From Acidobacteriota bacterium (GTDB taxonomy: Bacteria > Acidobacteriota > Terriglobia > Terriglobales > Acidobacteriaceae), in contig JAJZHR010000152.1 in the NCBI GenBank assembly GCA_021810815.1, positions 1 to 6,231 of the forward strand: a DNA stretch of 6,231 nucleotides, read 5' to 3'. Below the pieces are notes generated by a model. The model made no database searches. It worked only from the letters and a program-made list of their open reading frames with translations, and had not been told where the DNA came from. Both the position numbers and the translations under genes were made by a program. Every line of letters starts with the position of its first letter. Position 1 is the stretch's first letter. Of the stretch, positions 6,101-6,231 are shown piece by piece.

Positions 6101-6231
6101 ACGGCGGAGACTCCATCTACGCAGCGTCCGCCACCGCCACCCTCTCGTTCTCCATTGCCAAAGCAACCCCCACCATCAACTGGCCAACACCGCCACCCAT
6201 CGCCTACGGCACCGCCCTCACCCCAGCCCAG
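3157..6231 (+). CDS. Large secreted NHL-repeat protein with choice-of-anchor/Ig-like modules; 3' end beyond the right edge
   Basis: At least 1025 residues, open to the window edge. In-frame stops at 3019 and 3058 and the lack of any in-frame ATG before the signal peptide point to GTG at 3157 (GTG 3166 is the alternative). Residues 12-36 form a signal peptide: WKR, then a hydrophobic core, then VSAAA. Repeats of the form D-x-x-GNLY-[IV]-A-D...N-x-x-[IV] are NHL blades. Their GNLY-type cores start near residues 80, 119 (degenerate), 211, 254, 323 and 383, then 538, 581, 629, 675, 723 and 771, giving two six-repeat beta-propellers. An ASH/choice-of-anchor-D-like module follows each (about 403-506 and 787-905; for example CTPGAFAAGEFC, then FSPRFPGTRQG). 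An Ig-like domain (about 906-1002, with YGGD near its end) and the start of another (INW...IAYGTALTPAQ) come last. Such proteins are exported, probably binding or scaffold proteins at the cell surface; the ligand is unknown. Codons are strongly C-ending. Confidence 0.9.
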   Translation, partial: MSYVPALHSTHWKRLSLQAIACAAACLSLPLVSAAATPPVQVAPPITAFAGTGASGNGTTGTATTVALSSPNSVALDGQGNVYILDAGNDQVRKVDTSGNLTTLTLNNLPYSQHNFQAIAFDKASQFLYLSDQLYGYSGGSYGQIYQFAVTQGSDYADLQLTFGAAPASFAPPVCTSQNMGTNASNNLYSGCNPSTVVLGDATGMAVDATGNLYIADGSYYSAVLEVVANGTEVQAIHPYSFNGPVGLAIDSTGNLYVSENTDHDIKKVTPSGALTIFAGGSSAGCANQTDLLGDGCPAADAIFSNGSYGSSSPSGLAADTSGNLYIADPNDSLVRVIGSDGYIRAVTGTAICPTATNPHGDGCPALQSIAASPVGLAVDASGSLFIADENAEEIREIPAGPFRFGALPLPSGSSSQSIYFAFNQPETLSAASIKVVTQGAAGLDFQNIGDAATTCTPGAFAAGEFCALHIRFSPRFPGTRQGAALLYNSSGALLATAWLNGTGNASMLGFNPPIASALAATGANFQSPTGVTLDGSGNLYVADTSANTVLQLPPGGSTATSLFPTGTLSAPSDLAIDGAGNLYVADTANNRILELPLSGAASILISSSTLIAGSALNSPRSLASDSSGNLYILDSGNHRVLELSATGSPRLYLTDAAFSPALTSIDSIAIDDSGNLYLADASANQIAAYSASGAATIFLSSTASIDGQRLSGPNHLSIDAVGNLYVSDSGNHRILQITPSGATSDLLSSSTQIASLSLNNPGGIALDGLGDLYAADTGNARILKLDVAASPTLDFGPVPIHTTSAAQSITIRNLGNQSLDSSSPGIALSPLPSPFALLTSSPSPCSTPFTLSPGTSCQISIDDQPTSPGTCSGTSCTATLTDNALGAAATQAIYLAANTSPAQAATLSATLSPSAPIPYGQDVTATITASGVSGQPSPTGSISYSLDGSATIAAPLSSSGIININLSQALSAGSHTLSYSYGGDSIYAASATATLSFSIAKATPTINWPTPPPIAYGTALTPAQ
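4768..4920 (+). repeat. Identical 24-nt segments in two consecutive NHL blades
   Basis: Bases 4768-4791 and 4897-4920 are identical over 24 nt, encoding GNLYVADT in blades 7 and 8 of the NHL protein. They lie 129 bp apart, exactly 43 codons. Flanking codons differ. This reflects blade duplication and/or shared codon preference inside the gene, not a separate element. Confidence 0.7.

Overview
The window looks like high-GC chromosomal DNA from a soil-type Gram-negative bacterium, most likely an Acidobacteriota of the Terriglobia/Acidobacteriaceae group. This is inferred from gene content and style. There is a very large secreted NHL-repeat protein with choice-of-anchor/Ig-like modules ending in an 'IAYGTALTPAQ' segment, a layout common in that phylum. 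There is also a periplasmic di-heme cytochrome with a long N-terminal extension, plus the housekeeping genes lgt and zapA. I could run no database search.

Layout: (1) 1-298, minus strand: the first 99 residues of Lgt, prolipoprotein diacylglyceryl transferase, running off the left edge. (2) 299-942: about 640 bp with no convincing gene. It is the divergent spacer between lgt and the cytochrome gene and holds a 12-bp tandem repeat array next to lgt and several small inverted repeats. (3) 943-2379, plus strand: a complete 478-residue exported di-heme cytochrome c peroxidase/MauG-family protein. (4) 2409-2759, minus strand: a complete ZapA, convergent with the cytochrome gene across only 29 bp. 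(5) 2760-3156: about 400 bp of divergent spacer with a hairpin in the zapA leader, a perfect-spacing 13-bp tandem duplication, an AT-rich patch and a small palindrome. (6) 3157-6231, plus strand: a GTG-started secreted protein of at least 1025 residues, running off the right edge. It has a signal peptide, a six-repeat NHL block, an Ig-like/ASH-type module, a second six-repeat NHL block, a second ASH-type module, an Ig-like domain and the start of another.

The genes do not form one operon or an obvious pathway: the strands alternate (-, +, -, +). Three of the four concern the cell envelope or division: lipoprotein maturation at the inner membrane, a periplasmic redox enzyme, and a large exported surface or secreted protein. 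ZapA acts in the cytoplasm on the FtsZ ring. I see no CRISPR array, insertion sequence, tRNA, rRNA, prophage or recognisable defence system. Long open frames antisense to the cytochrome and NHL genes are composition artefacts. The points most worth a second look are the repeat arrays in the two divergent spacers, the extended N-terminus and haem-ligand region of the cytochrome, and the duplicated two-propeller architecture and paired cysteines of the NHL protein.
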